Both the position numbers and the translations under genes were made by a program. 64,000 bases of DNA from CAWGHZ01 sp963822575. GTDB taxonomy: Bacteria > Pseudomonadota > Alphaproteobacteria > MPNO01 > DASWLB01. This document shows, piece by piece, positions 19,612 through 27,439 of this stretch (positions are counted from its first letter, which is position 1; every line of letters begins with the position of its first letter). Below the pieces are notes generated by a model. It saw only the letters and a list, made by a program, of their open reading frames with translations. It had not been told where the DNA came from and did no database searches. The stretch is taken from contig CAWGHZ010000006.1 in assembly GCA_963822575.1 (NCBI GenBank), forward strand, positions 124,001 to 188,000, read 5' to 3'.

Positions 19612-19750
19612 GCCCCCCTATATAGGACTTTGCGCCGCGCTTTACGAACGGTTCCCGCCCGCCCCCGGCCGCGCTTGACACGTTTTGGCGCGGCTCGCAC
19701 AGTCCGTCGCAACGGGCGCGGCAAGCGCCCGCCATTTCGGAGGAACCGAC

Positions 19751-20758
19751 ATGTCCAAGAGGGTGCTGGCCGGCGCGCTTGCGCTGGCGCTGGGGCTGCC
19801 GTTCGCCGCGCGCGCGGCCGAGCCGATGACCTTGAAGTTCTCGTTCCCGGGGCCGCCCACTTCGACCAACCTGACCGGCGGTCTCGCGCCCTGGGCGAAG
19901 GACGTGGAGAAGGCGTCGGACGGCACGCTGAAGATCCAGATCTTCACCGGCGGGACCATCGCCAATATCCGCAACACCTACGACCGGCTGCTGAACAACG
20001 TCATCGACATCGGCTACTCGACGCCGGCGAGCTATGGCGGGGTGTTCAAGGGCACCAGCGTGGTCGACCTGCCCTTCCTGGTGCACGACATCGTGCCGGG
20101 CGCGGTGGCGCTGTGGAACCTCTACGCCGACGGCACGCTGGCCGAGGAATATGCCAAGGTCCATCCGCTGGCGCTCTACCTCTATCCCGGCTCGGGGTTG
20201 CAGACCCGCACGCCGATTCACACCATGGCCGACCTCAAGGGCCTGAAGATCGGGGTGCAGGGCATCACCAACGCACGGCTGATGGAGCATCTTGGCGGCA
20301 CGCCGATCACGCTGACCACGACGGAGAACTACCAGGCGCTGCAGCGCGGCGTGGTGGACGGGGTGCAGATGGGCTGGACCGGCTTCGTCCAGTTCAAGCT
20401 GCAGGAGGTGACGAGCTACCATCTCGACGTGTCGTTCGGCACGCCGGCGGGCTTCACCCTGATGAGCAACGCGACCTACGCGAAGCTGCCGGCGAAGGCC
20501 AAGGCGGCGGTCGACAGGTATTCGGGCGAGGCGTTCTCGCACCGCATGGGCGTCGCGCTGTCTAAGACCGCGGCGTTCCAGAAGAACTACGTGGCGAAGC
20601 TGCCCGGCCACCACATGACCGACCTCGCACCGGCCGAGGAGAAGCGCTGGATCGAGGCCGCCGAGCCGGTGGTGCAGGAGTGGATCAAGACCACGCCCAA
20701 CGGCGCCAAGGTCCTTGCCGCCTTCAAGGCCGAGCTGAAGAAAGCGGGCGACAAGTAG
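19751..20758 (+). CDS. TRAP transporter solute-binding protein (DctP family)
   Basis: A 335-residue periplasmic protein, signal peptide MSKRVLAGALALALGLPFAA, mature start near AEPMTLKFSFPGPP. Conserved features: TYDRLLNNVIDIGYSTPASY near 75, MADLKGLKIGVQGITNARLM near 160 (the usual substrate Arg is not evident in the KIGVQG segment), and LQRGVVDGVQMGWTGFVQFK near 200. No permease genes accompany it, so it must borrow those of another TRAP system or has been separated from them. It is more like the binding protein at 59176-60189 (GLKI, YDRLLN, Thr-Gly tail) than the one at 15206. Strong GGAGG site before the ATG at 19751. Confidence 0.9.
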   Translation: MSKRVLAGALALALGLPFAARAAEPMTLKFSFPGPPTSTNLTGGLAPWAKDVEKASDGTLKIQIFTGGTIANIRNTYDRLLNNVIDIGYSTPASYGGVFKGTSVVDLPFLVHDIVPGAVALWNLYADGTLAEEYAKVHPLALYLYPGSGLQTRTPIHTMADLKGLKIGVQGITNARLMEHLGGTPITLTTTENYQALQRGVVDGVQMGWTGFVQFKLQEVTSYHLDVSFGTPAGFTLMSNATYAKLPAKAKAAVDRYSGEAFSHRMGVALSKTAAFQKNYVAKLPGHHMTDLAPAEEKRWIEAAEPVVQEWIKTTPNGAKVLAAFKAELKKAGDK

Positions 20759-20760
20759 CT

Positions 20761-21186
20761 CCGCTTGCCGACACCGACGAACAGGCGCTGGCCGAGGCGA
20801 AGGAGGCGATCGAGTTCCTGTTCAACAAGATCCTCAAGATGCCGCCCGGCCTGTTCTTTCCGCCGGGCTACACCTCGCCCGCCTCGATGCGCACGGTGAT
20901 GGCCGGCAAGCAGTCGATCATGGGCGCCGGCCGCAACGTGGAGAACCTGGACGCGCAGGGCGTGATCATCGTCGGCTCGCCCGACACCGTGCGCCGGCGC
21001 ATCACCGAGGCGCATCGCGAGCTTGGGTTCGGCTCGTTCATGACGTTACTGCAGTTCGGCTCGCTCGACGCGGCGATGACCGAGCGCAACATCCGCCGGT
21101 TCGCCGCCGAAGTGCTGCCGGCGATCCAGCCGCTCGGCGACAACGATTATGCCGGGTTCGACCCCAAGCGCGCGGCGGCAGAGTAA
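20761..21186 (+). pseudogene. C-terminal fragment of an LLM flavin-dependent oxidoreductase
   Basis: An open frame in phase from 20761 reads ADTDEQALAEAKEAIEFLFN, then GVIIVGSPDTVRRRITEAHR and the terminal AEVLPAIQ. This is the C-terminal third of luciferase-like (LLM class) monooxygenases; compare VGSPDTV with IGSPATV in the intact relative at 58052-59149. The flavin-binding N-terminal two-thirds are missing, and the fragment begins three bases after the dctP-type stop with no start codon. A deletion therefore joined the two genes. Its stop codon lies at the IS110 insertion junction. Confidence 0.75.
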
Positions 21187-21194
21187 TGCGCCAG

Positions 21195-22373
21195 TCAAGC
21201 GGCTTTTCGGTAGCCGGGATCGAAGGCTTGGCGATTGTGAAGCATGGCCCAGAGGACGTTGACGCGTCGTCGCGCGAGGGCAATGACGGCCTGTTCATGG
21301 CTTTTTCCGTCGGTTCGCTTGCGGTCGTAGTAGGCGCGGCTCTGCGGGTCGGCGAGGGCGCAGAAGGCGGCGCGGTAGAAGACCCGCTTGAGGGCCTTGT
21401 TGCCGCCGATGGGGCGACGCAAATAGCGAACCTTTCCGGACTGGCGCAGCACGGGGGCAAGACCTGCGGCCGCGGCGAGCGCGTCGGCCGAGCGGAAGCG
21501 GTTGAGATTGCCTGCCTGGGCGATGAACTCCGCCGTATGGATCACCCCCATTCCGGGCAGGGTTCGGATGAGGGCGCCGTCAGGGTGGCATTCGATCAGC
21601 GCCTCCAGCTCGCGGTCGAGTTGGGCGATCCGCGCGCGGGCGGCGAGGGCTTCGGTGGCGAGCTCGCGGACCACGGCTGCGACCGCGCGTTCGCCGGGCA
21701 CGGCGATGCGCTGTGCCCGCGCGGCGGCAAGCGCCGCATCGGCCAGAGGCTCGATTTTGCGCAGGCCCGCGCCGCGGCGCAGATGCTTGAGCAGTCTGCT
21801 GCGGCCGGCGCCGCACAACTCGCCCGGGGTGACGTAACGGGTGAGGAGCCACAGCGCGCCCTTGGTGGTGAGATCGAGCGACCGCTCCAGGCCGGGATGG
21901 ATGCCGGCCAGGGACGCATGCAGGCGCGACAGACGCCGGGTCTGCTCGTCGACGAGATCGCGCCGCCGGCCGGTCAGCACGCGCAGCTCGGCCGCGGCCT
22001 CCTCGTCGGGTTCGATGGGGCGCAGGTCCGGACGGACGCGCACCTGCTCGGCGATGACGCGCGCGTCGCGCGGGTCGGACTTGTTCTCGCCGCCGACCAG
22101 GCCCTGACGCGCGCGATTGACGACCAGGCCGGGCACATGGACCAGGCGGAAGCCCGCCGCCAGCAGCGCGGCCTCGAGGAAGGCGGCGAAGCTGCCGATG
22201 ACATCGACCCCGACGACGACATCGCCGTCGAGCGCGCGCAAGCGGTCGATCAGCTGATCGACCGCTTGCGGCGTGTTCTCGACCCGCAGGTCGAGCAGAA
22301 CCCTTGCCGTTTCGTCGATTGCCGCCGCCCAGTGGACTTCCTTGGCGGCGTCGATGCCGACGGATATCTTCAT
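21195..22373 (-). CDS. IS110-family transposase (copy 1)
   Basis: A 392-residue DEDD/serine recombinase. The N-terminal RuvC-like domain has VGIDAAKEVHWAAAIDE (first Asp), VVVGVDVIGSFAAFLEA, and ENKSDPRDARVIAEQVRVRP. A long helical middle follows. The C-terminal Transposase_20 domain has LIRTLPGMGVIHTAEFIAQA, and GLAPVLRQSGKVRYLRRPIG with the conserved Ser of the C-terminal active site. This enzyme cuts and joins DNA under guidance of an RNA from the element's own non-coding end in characterised relatives. The ATG at 22373 follows GGGGGG. The frame is undamaged and identical to copy 2. Confidence 0.95.
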   Translation of the reverse strand: MKISVGIDAAKEVHWAAAIDETARVLLDLRVENTPQAVDQLIDRLRALDGDVVVGVDVIGSFAAFLEAALLAAGFRLVHVPGLVVNRARQGLVGGENKSDPRDARVIAEQVRVRPDLRPIEPDEEAAAELRVLTGRRRDLVDEQTRRLSRLHASLAGIHPGLERSLDLTTKGALWLLTRYVTPGELCGAGRSRLLKHLRRGAGLRKIEPLADAALAAARAQRIAVPGERAVAAVVRELATEALAARARIAQLDRELEALIECHPDGALIRTLPGMGVIHTAEFIAQAGNLNRFRSADALAAAAGLAPVLRQSGKVRYLRRPIGGNKALKRVFYRAAFCALADPQSRAYYDRKRTDGKSHEQAVIALARRRVNVLWAMLHNRQAFDPGYRKAA

Positions 22374-22419
22374 CGGACCCCCCGAATGGTTGCTGCTGCG
22401 CCTCCCGTCCTTGCCGGCA

Positions 22420-22545
22420 TCGCCCTACGGAGCGATCGATCGCACAGAGTAATGAGCGGTCAAGATCGGTCGGCACGGCGGGGGGCTCTGCCGCTGGAGC
22501 CATCGAGGGCAGCCGGAGTAGAAACCATCCCCGCCGTGCCTGCGC
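22420..22545 (-). ncRNA. predicted IS110 bridge RNA, copy 1
   Basis: Same sequence as 36865-36990, read on the minus strand. A 12-bp perfect stem (GGCACGGCGGGG pairing with CCCCGCCGTGCC) encloses a 45-nt loop containing CTACTCC and GCGGCAGAG, which correspond to the left and right halves of the insertion target. A second region downstream contains CATTACTCTG and GTAGGGCG, matching the element's right and left ends. This is the arrangement of target- and donor-binding loops known from IS621. Position in the 5' non-coding end also fits IS110. The exact RNA ends are not determinable here. Confidence 0.65.
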
Positions 22546-22603
22546 GCGCCTATCGTGTCACGACTCATCCGGCGAGCGCACTGAACGGTAGGGCGGAGTA
22601 GGG

Positions 22604-23377
22604 CTAGACGCCCCCGCCCTCGATCCGGGCGCAAAGCGCGTCCAGCGTGTCGAACAGGATGGCGAGATCCTGCTCGCGCGAGAGGCGGTGATCGCCGTCC
22701 TTGACGAGTTTCACCGTCACGTCGTCGGCAAGGAGCGTCGCGGCGATGCGCGGCGCGGTCGTCCACGGCACCGAATTGTCCTTCATCCCGTGGATCAGCC
22801 GCACCGGCACGTGGATGGCGATCGGCCGGTCGAACAACAGGTGCTTGCGCCCGTCCTCGATCAGCGCCCGTGTGATGGCGTAGCCGCGCGCGTCATATTC
22901 CGAGGGCTGGCGCCACACCCCGTCGCGCTCGATCGCCGCCCGCGCCGCGTCGTCGAGCCGCGGCCACAAGAGGTCCTCGGTGAAGTCCGGCGCGGCAGCG
23001 ATGCCGATCAGACCGGCGACGCGCGCCGGCCGGGCCAGCGCACACAGCAGCATGATCCAGCCGCCCATCGAGGAGCCGATCAGGACCTGCGGACCCTCGG
23101 TGAGCGCATCGAGGGCGTGGAGCGCGTCTTGCGCCCAGCGCCCGATCGTGCCGTCCTCGAACCGGCCGGACGATTCGCCGTGGCCGGTGTAATCGAAGCG
23201 CAGGAAGGCGCGGCCGGCGGCCCGGCAGTGGTCTTCCAGCGCAGTCGCCTTGGTGCCGGTCATGTCCGAGGCGAACCCGCCCAGGAACACGACGCCCGGC
23301 GTGTCGCCGTCGCTCTGCCGGTAGGCGATTGTCGCCCCGTCGTCGCATGGTAGAATTCGCGCGGGCCGAGGAGGCAT
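22604..23377 (-). CDS. alpha/beta hydrolase
   Basis: A 257-residue soluble hydrolase beginning MPPRPARILPCDDGATIAYR. It shows the oxyanion region VVFLGGFASDMTGTK, FDYTGHGESSG, the nucleophile elbow VLIGSSMGGWIM (Ser near 107), and the C-terminal RLIHGMKDNSVPW (Asp) and DGDHRLSR (His). This is the group of small serine esterases/acyl hydrolases common in alphaproteobacteria; the substrate is unknown. Its ATG overlaps the ATG of the divergent glycosyltransferase (CATG at 23375-23378), so its promoter must lie inside that gene or the start is internal. Its stop TAG (22604-22606) is five bases from the IS110 left end. Confidence 0.82.
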   Translation of the reverse strand: MPPRPARILPCDDGATIAYRQSDGDTPGVVFLGGFASDMTGTKATALEDHCRAAGRAFLRFDYTGHGESSGRFEDGTIGRWAQDALHALDALTEGPQVLIGSSMGGWIMLLCALARPARVAGLIGIAAAPDFTEDLLWPRLDDAARAAIERDGVWRQPSEYDARGYAITRALIEDGRKHLLFDRPIAIHVPVRLIHGMKDNSVPWTTAPRIAATLLADDVTVKLVKDGDHRLSREQDLAILFDTLDALCARIEGGGV

Positions 23378-24596
23378 GGTGAACCCGGGATCGGAAGACG
23401 TCGTGGACGCGCTCGCGGGCGACCCTAGCACCTCGGCGGCGCCGGCCGAAAGGCGTTCCCCCGGCGTCCTCCAGGTGCTGCCGTCCTTGGTCACGGGTGG
23501 GGTGGAGCGCGGCACGATCGACATCGCAATTGCCCTTGCCGCCGCAGGCTGGCGCGCCGCCGTCGCGTCCACCGGCGGGCCGTTGGTGCGCGAGCTGGAG
23601 CGCGCCGGCATCGCCCACCTCACTTTGCCGGTCGATTCCAAGAACCCGCTGGTGGTGCGCAAGAACGTCGACCGCCTTGCCGCGGCCGCGCGCGCTCACC
23701 GCATCGACATCATCCACGCGCGCTCGCGCGCCCCCGCCTGGTCCGCCCGCTTCGCCGCGCGCCAGGCCGGCTGCGCCTTCGTCACCACCTTCCACGGCAC
23801 CTACAACGCGGCGAACCCCGCCAAGCGGATGTACAACGCCGTGATGGCCAAGGGGGAACGGGTGATCGCCATTTCCGAATTCATCGGCCATCACGTGGTT
23901 TCGCGCTACGGGGCCGATCCCGAGCGGGTGCGGGTGATCGCGCGCGGCATCGACCTCAACGTGTTCGATCCGGCTGCAGTCTCGGCCGAGCGGATGATCC
24001 AGCTGGCCCGTGCCTGGCGGCTCGATGACGGTGCGCCGGTGATCATGCTGCCCGGCCGCCTCACCGACTGGAAGGGCCAGTCGGTGCTGATCGAGGCGGT
24101 GGCGCGGCTGAAGCGCGACGATGTGCGCTGCCTCCTGGTCGGCGACGACCAGGGCCGCACCGCCTATCGCCGCCGGATCGAGGAAGAGATCCAGCGCCAG
24201 GGGCTGCGCCACGTCGTCCACATCGTCGGGCCGTGCAACGATATGCCGGCGGCCTACATGCTGTCCGACGTGGTGGTCAGCGCCTCGACCGATCCCGAGG
24301 CGTTCGGCCGAGTCGCCGCCGAGGCCGAGGCGATGGGCCGGCCGGTGATCGCGACCGACCATGGCGCCGCGCGCGAGACGGTGATCGACGGCGTGACCGG
24401 CTGGCTTGTGCCGCCTTCCGACGCCCAGGCGCTCGCCGACGGGCTGCGCAATGCTCTCGCGCTCGACGCGCCCGCGCGCGAAGCGATGGCGCGGCGGGCG
24501 ATGTCGCACGTGCGCACCCATTTCGGCAAGGAGCGCATGTGCACGGCGACGCTCGAGGTCTATGCCGAGGTGCTGAGGGAGCGGGCGCGCGCGTGA
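23376..24596 (+). CDS. GT4-family glycosyltransferase
   Basis: A 406-residue GT-B enzyme. N-terminal domain: VLQVLPSLVTGGVERGTIDI (about 29-48), the GG-VER acceptor-loop motif typical of lipopolysaccharide and heptose-region transferases. C-terminal domain: VIMLPGRLTDWKGQSVLIEA near 222, LLVGDDQ, and SASTDPEAFGRVAAEAEAMG with the E-x7-E catalytic region near 300. It is cytoplasmic or membrane-peripheral. It is followed by a heptosyltransferase-like gene, so a role in lipopolysaccharide core assembly is inferred. The start overlaps the divergent hydrolase start; a GTG three bases on (23379) is an alternative. Confidence 0.85.
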   Translation: MVNPGSEDVVDALAGDPSTSAAPAERRSPGVLQVLPSLVTGGVERGTIDIAIALAAAGWRAAVASTGGPLVRELERAGIAHLTLPVDSKNPLVVRKNVDRLAAAARAHRIDIIHARSRAPAWSARFAARQAGCAFVTTFHGTYNAANPAKRMYNAVMAKGERVIAISEFIGHHVVSRYGADPERVRVIARGIDLNVFDPAAVSAERMIQLARAWRLDDGAPVIMLPGRLTDWKGQSVLIEAVARLKRDDVRCLLVGDDQGRTAYRRRIEEEIQRQGLRHVVHIVGPCNDMPAAYMLSDVVVSASTDPEAFGRVAAEAEAMGRPVIATDHGAARETVIDGVTGWLVPPSDAQALADGLRNALALDAPAREAMARRAMSHVRTHFGKERMCTATLEVYAEVLRERARA

Positions 24597-24606
24597 GTTC
24601 CTGCAC

Positions 24607-24630
24607 GTGAGTTTTTCTGTGAGTTTTTCT
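24607..24630 (+). repeat. 12-bp tandem duplication before the GT9 start
   Basis: GTGAGTTTTTCT occurs twice in direct tandem, ending two bases before the ATG at 24633. It fills the space where the ribosome-binding site of the next gene would be, and no purine-rich Shine-Dalgarno is seen there. Probably a slippage duplication. Confidence 0.8.
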
Positions 24631-24632
24631 GA

Positions 24633-25580
24633 ATGAGTGCCCTGGCCGACGACGGCGTGGAAAAGCGTATCCTGGTCATCAAGCTCGGCGCGCTGGGCGA
24701 TTTCGTCCAGGCGCTGGGGCCGATGCAGGCGATCCGCGCGGCACACCCGGACGCGCGGATCAGCCTGCTCACCACGCCGCCCTTCGTCGCGCTCGCGCGT
24801 CTCAGCCCTTATTTCGACGAGGTGATCGCCGACACGCGCCCGCCGCTGCGCAACCTCGCCGGCTGGTTCGTGCTGCGCCGAAAGCTGCGCGCCGGCCGGT
24901 TCGACCGGGTCTACGACCTGCAGACCTCGGACCGCACCGGCTGGTATTTCCGCGTGATGGGGCCCGGCCGGCGGCCAGACTGGTCGGGCATCGCCCAGGG
25001 CGCCTCGCTGCGCCACTCAAACCCGCGGCGCACTTCCATGCACACGATCGATCGCCAGGCGGACCAGCTCGCCGTCGCCGGCATCGCGCCCGTGCCGCCG
25101 CCCGATCTCGGCTGGGTCGCGGCCGACCTCACGCGGTTCGGCCTGCCGGACCGGTTCGTCCTTCTGGTGCCGGGCGGCTCGGCGCACCGCCCGGCGAAGC
25201 GGTGGCCGGCCGAGCGCTTCGCCGCCCTCGCGCGCGATGTCGCGATCCGCGGCGCGGCGCCCGTCGTTGTCGGCGTCGCCGAGGAAAAGCCGCTCGCCGC
25301 CCTCATCTGCGGGCGCTGCCACGAGGCGCGCGACCTCACCGGCCTGACCTCGATCGTCGAGCTGTTCGCGCTCGCGCGGTGCGCTGCCGGCGCGGTCGGC
25401 AACGACTCGGGTCCGATGCACATGGCAGCCGCGGCGGGCGTGCCGTCGGTGGTGCTGTTCTCGGCCGAGTCCGATCCGGCGCTGTGCGCGCCGCGCGGCC
25501 GGTCGGTCGCCATCCTCCGCCGGCCCGAGCTTGCGGGCCTCTCCGTCGAGGAAGTCTCCGGCGCGCTGAAGCTCCGGTGA
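24633..25580 (+). CDS. GT9-family glycosyltransferase (heptosyltransferase-like)
   Basis: A 315-residue protein starting MSALADDGVEKRILVIKLGA, with the GT9 opening LGDFVQALGPMQAIRAAHPD. The C-terminal nucleotide-sugar domain has VLLVPGGSAHRPAKRWPAER near 175, LTGLTSIVELFALARCAAGA, and VGNDSGPMHMAAAAGVPSVV near 262, the classic ADP-heptose:LPS heptosyltransferase signature. It probably adds a heptose or related sugar to lipopolysaccharide core on the cytoplasmic side. It follows the GT4 gene by 36 bp and is likely co-transcribed. The start is in a repeated, Shine-Dalgarno-poor stretch. Confidence 0.87.
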   Translation: MSALADDGVEKRILVIKLGALGDFVQALGPMQAIRAAHPDARISLLTTPPFVALARLSPYFDEVIADTRPPLRNLAGWFVLRRKLRAGRFDRVYDLQTSDRTGWYFRVMGPGRRPDWSGIAQGASLRHSNPRRTSMHTIDRQADQLAVAGIAPVPPPDLGWVAADLTRFGLPDRFVLLVPGGSAHRPAKRWPAERFAALARDVAIRGAAPVVVGVAEEKPLAALICGRCHEARDLTGLTSIVELFALARCAAGAVGNDSGPMHMAAAAGVPSVVLFSAESDPALCAPRGRSVAILRRPELAGLSVEEVSGALKLR

Positions 25581-25613
25581 CGACGCGGCGGGCGAAGCTG
25601 CTATAACGCGCCG

Positions 25614-26525
25614 ATGGCCGAATCCCGCCCGCCTCTGTACGGTCTCGCGCTGGTGCTCGCCCTCAGCGTGCTGTGGGGGGTCAACTGGCCGGTGATGAAG
25701 ATCGGGCTCGCGGAAATCCCGCCGCTCACCTTCCGCGCCGCCATGATGATGCTGGGCGGGCCGGGGCTTCTCGCCATCGTCCGGCTGACCGGCATTTCGA
25801 TCCGCGTGCCACCAGGCAAGTGGTGGCCGCTCGTCTACGTCTCGAGCTTCATGATCGTCGGCTGGATGATCCTGAGCGCGTTCGGGCTCCGGTTGATGCA
25901 GTCGGGCTCGGCCTCGATCCTCGCCTTCACCATGCCGGCGTGGTCGGCGCTCCTCGGCGCGTGGATCCTGGGCGAGCGATTCACGGTGCGGCGCGCGCTG
26001 GCGCTGGGCTGCGGGCTCGCCGGCGTGGTCGTACTGGTGAGCCGCGATCCGGAAGCGTTCGGCGGCTCGCTCGCCGGGCCGGCGCTTATGCTCGCCGCCG
26101 GCGCGGTGTGGGGCTTCGGCATCGTGCTGCAGAAGAGCGTGCGGTGGGACATGCCGATCTCCGCCGTCGCCGGCTGGCAGGTGACGCTCTCGGGCGTCAT
26201 GCTGACGATAAGCGCCGTGGCCTTCGAGGCGCCGCAGATGCCCGGGCTCACCGACATCTCGGCCGCCGCCTGGGCGACTGTCGCGTTCAACGTGTTCGTG
26301 ATCGCGATCGGCGCGTACATCCTGTGGTTCAAGATCATCGAGCTCTACGCCGCGCAGGTGGTCTCGATCTCGATCCTGCTGACGCCGGTGTTCGGCGTGA
26401 TCCTCGGCAACCTGATGCTGGGCGAGGCGATCGGCTGGCGCGAGCTGACCGCGCTGGTGCTGATCGTGGCGGCGATCGCGCTGGTCAGCTTCGAGCAGCC
26501 CGCGCCGGTGGAGGTAAAGGCATGA
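25614..26525 (+). CDS. EamA/DMT-family transporter, first of tandem pair
   Basis: A 303-residue protein with ten predicted membrane helices arranged as two EamA repeats. The first repeat contains LWGVNWPVMKIGLAEIPPLT and FTMPAWSALLGAWILGERFT; the second contains AVWGFGIVLQKSVRWDMPIS and ISILLTPVFGVILGNLMLGE. Such proteins export or import metabolites across the cytoplasmic membrane; the substrate is not predictable. It overlaps the following paralogue by four bases (ATGA), so the two are translationally coupled and may form a heterodimer. Confidence 0.88.
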   Translation: MAESRPPLYGLALVLALSVLWGVNWPVMKIGLAEIPPLTFRAAMMMLGGPGLLAIVRLTGISIRVPPGKWWPLVYVSSFMIVGWMILSAFGLRLMQSGSASILAFTMPAWSALLGAWILGERFTVRRALALGCGLAGVVVLVSRDPEAFGGSLAGPALMLAAGAVWGFGIVLQKSVRWDMPISAVAGWQVTLSGVMLTISAVAFEAPQMPGLTDISAAAWATVAFNVFVIAIGAYILWFKIIELYAAQVVSISILLTPVFGVILGNLMLGEAIGWRELTALVLIVAAIALVSFEQPAPVEVKA

Positions 26526-27439
26526 GGGGCGAGGGACGCGGCGCGGCGCTCGGGCTCGCCATGGTGCTGACCTTGAGCCTGATCTGGGGCGTCAACTGGC
26601 CGATCCTCAAGGTTGGCATGACCGAGATCCCGCCCTGGACGTTCCGCACCATCATGCTCGGGCTCGGCGGGCCGCTGCTTCTCCTGGTCGTGCATCTGAC
26701 GGGCACCGACATAAGCGTGCCGCGCGACCATTGGGCGAAGCTGTTCGGCGTATCGCTGCCGATGATCGTGATCTGGACACTGTTCTCGGGCTACGGCATC
26801 CGACTGGTGCGCTCGTCCGACGCGGTGATCCTCGCCTATTCCATGCCGGCCTGGTCGGCGCTGTTCGGCGTGCTGTTCCTGGGCGAACGCTTCACCGCGC
26901 GCCGCGCGGCGGGCCTCGCGTGCGGATTGGCCGGCGTGCTCGTGCTGGTCAGTCGGGCGTTCGGCGCGCTCGGCTCGTCCACCCTCGGGCTCGTCCTCCT
27001 GATCCTCGCCGCGATGCTGTGGGCGCTCGGCATCGTCGCGCACAAGGCGGTCACCTGGCGCATGCCGACCGACGCCGTCGCCGGCTGGCAGGTGACGCTC
27101 GGCGCGCTGCCGACCGGGCTCGGCGCGCTCGCCATCGAGCACGTCGATTTCGCGCGCGTCTCGCTCGCCGCCTGGGGAGCGGAGGCGTTCAACGTGGTCA
27201 TCATCGCCGTCGGCGGCTACATCCTCTGGTTCCGCATCATGACGATCTTCTCGGCGACGGTTGTGGGCGTGGCGATCCTGCTCGCCCCGGTGATCGGCGT
27301 GTTCGCCGGCGCCGTCATGCTGGGCGAGCAGGTCGGCTGGCGCGAGATCGTATCGCTCGGCCTGATCGTCACCGCCATCGGTCTGGTCATCTTCGAGCCC
27401 GCGCCGGCCCCGCAACCGGCGGCCGAGGCCGCGGAATAG
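26522..27439 (+). CDS. EamA/DMT-family transporter, second of tandem pair
   Basis: A 305-residue paralogue of the upstream gene with the same ten-helix, two-repeat plan. It has LIWGVNWPILKVGMTEIPPW, YSMPAWSALFGVLFLGERFT, VAHKAVTWRMPTDAVAGWQV and AILLAPVIGVFAGAVMLGEQ. Shared blocks (W-G-VNWP--K-G--EIPP, MPAWSAL-G, AVAGWQVTL) show duplication in place. It ends with a Pro/Ala-rich tail. Its stop TAG at 27437-27439 directly abuts the convergent panC stop. Confidence 0.88.
   Translation: MRGEGRGAALGLAMVLTLSLIWGVNWPILKVGMTEIPPWTFRTIMLGLGGPLLLLVVHLTGTDISVPRDHWAKLFGVSLPMIVIWTLFSGYGIRLVRSSDAVILAYSMPAWSALFGVLFLGERFTARRAAGLACGLAGVLVLVSRAFGALGSSTLGLVLLILAAMLWALGIVAHKAVTWRMPTDAVAGWQVTLGALPTGLGALAIEHVDFARVSLAAWGAEAFNVVIIAVGGYILWFRIMTIFSATVVGVAILLAPVIGVFAGAVMLGEQVGWREIVSLGLIVTAIGLVIFEPAPAPQPAAEAAE

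Larger units (their letters stand above)
21182..22598 (-). mobile_element. IS110-family insertion sequence, copy 1
   Basis: A 1,417-bp element (both CT core dinucleotides included) with one transposase gene and no terminal inverted repeats, as in the IS110 family. It is identical, in all six translated frames, to the copy at 36812-38228 and opposite in orientation. Boundaries come from comparing the flanks: identity spans 21175-22601. The junctions imply insertion at the CT of CTACTCTGCCGC, where the broken LLM gene ended GCG GCA GAG TAG; insertion changed that stop from TAG to TAA. The 225-bp left end (22374-22598) is non-coding and carries the bridge-RNA-like segments. Complete and probably active or very recently active. 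Confidence 0.9.

Noticed and set aside
21186..22601. A 471-codon frame antisense to the IS110 transposase, repeated exactly at the second copy.
   Set aside because: It recurs only because the DNA is duplicated. The opposite strand encodes the intact transposase and the composition is typical of an antisense shadow.
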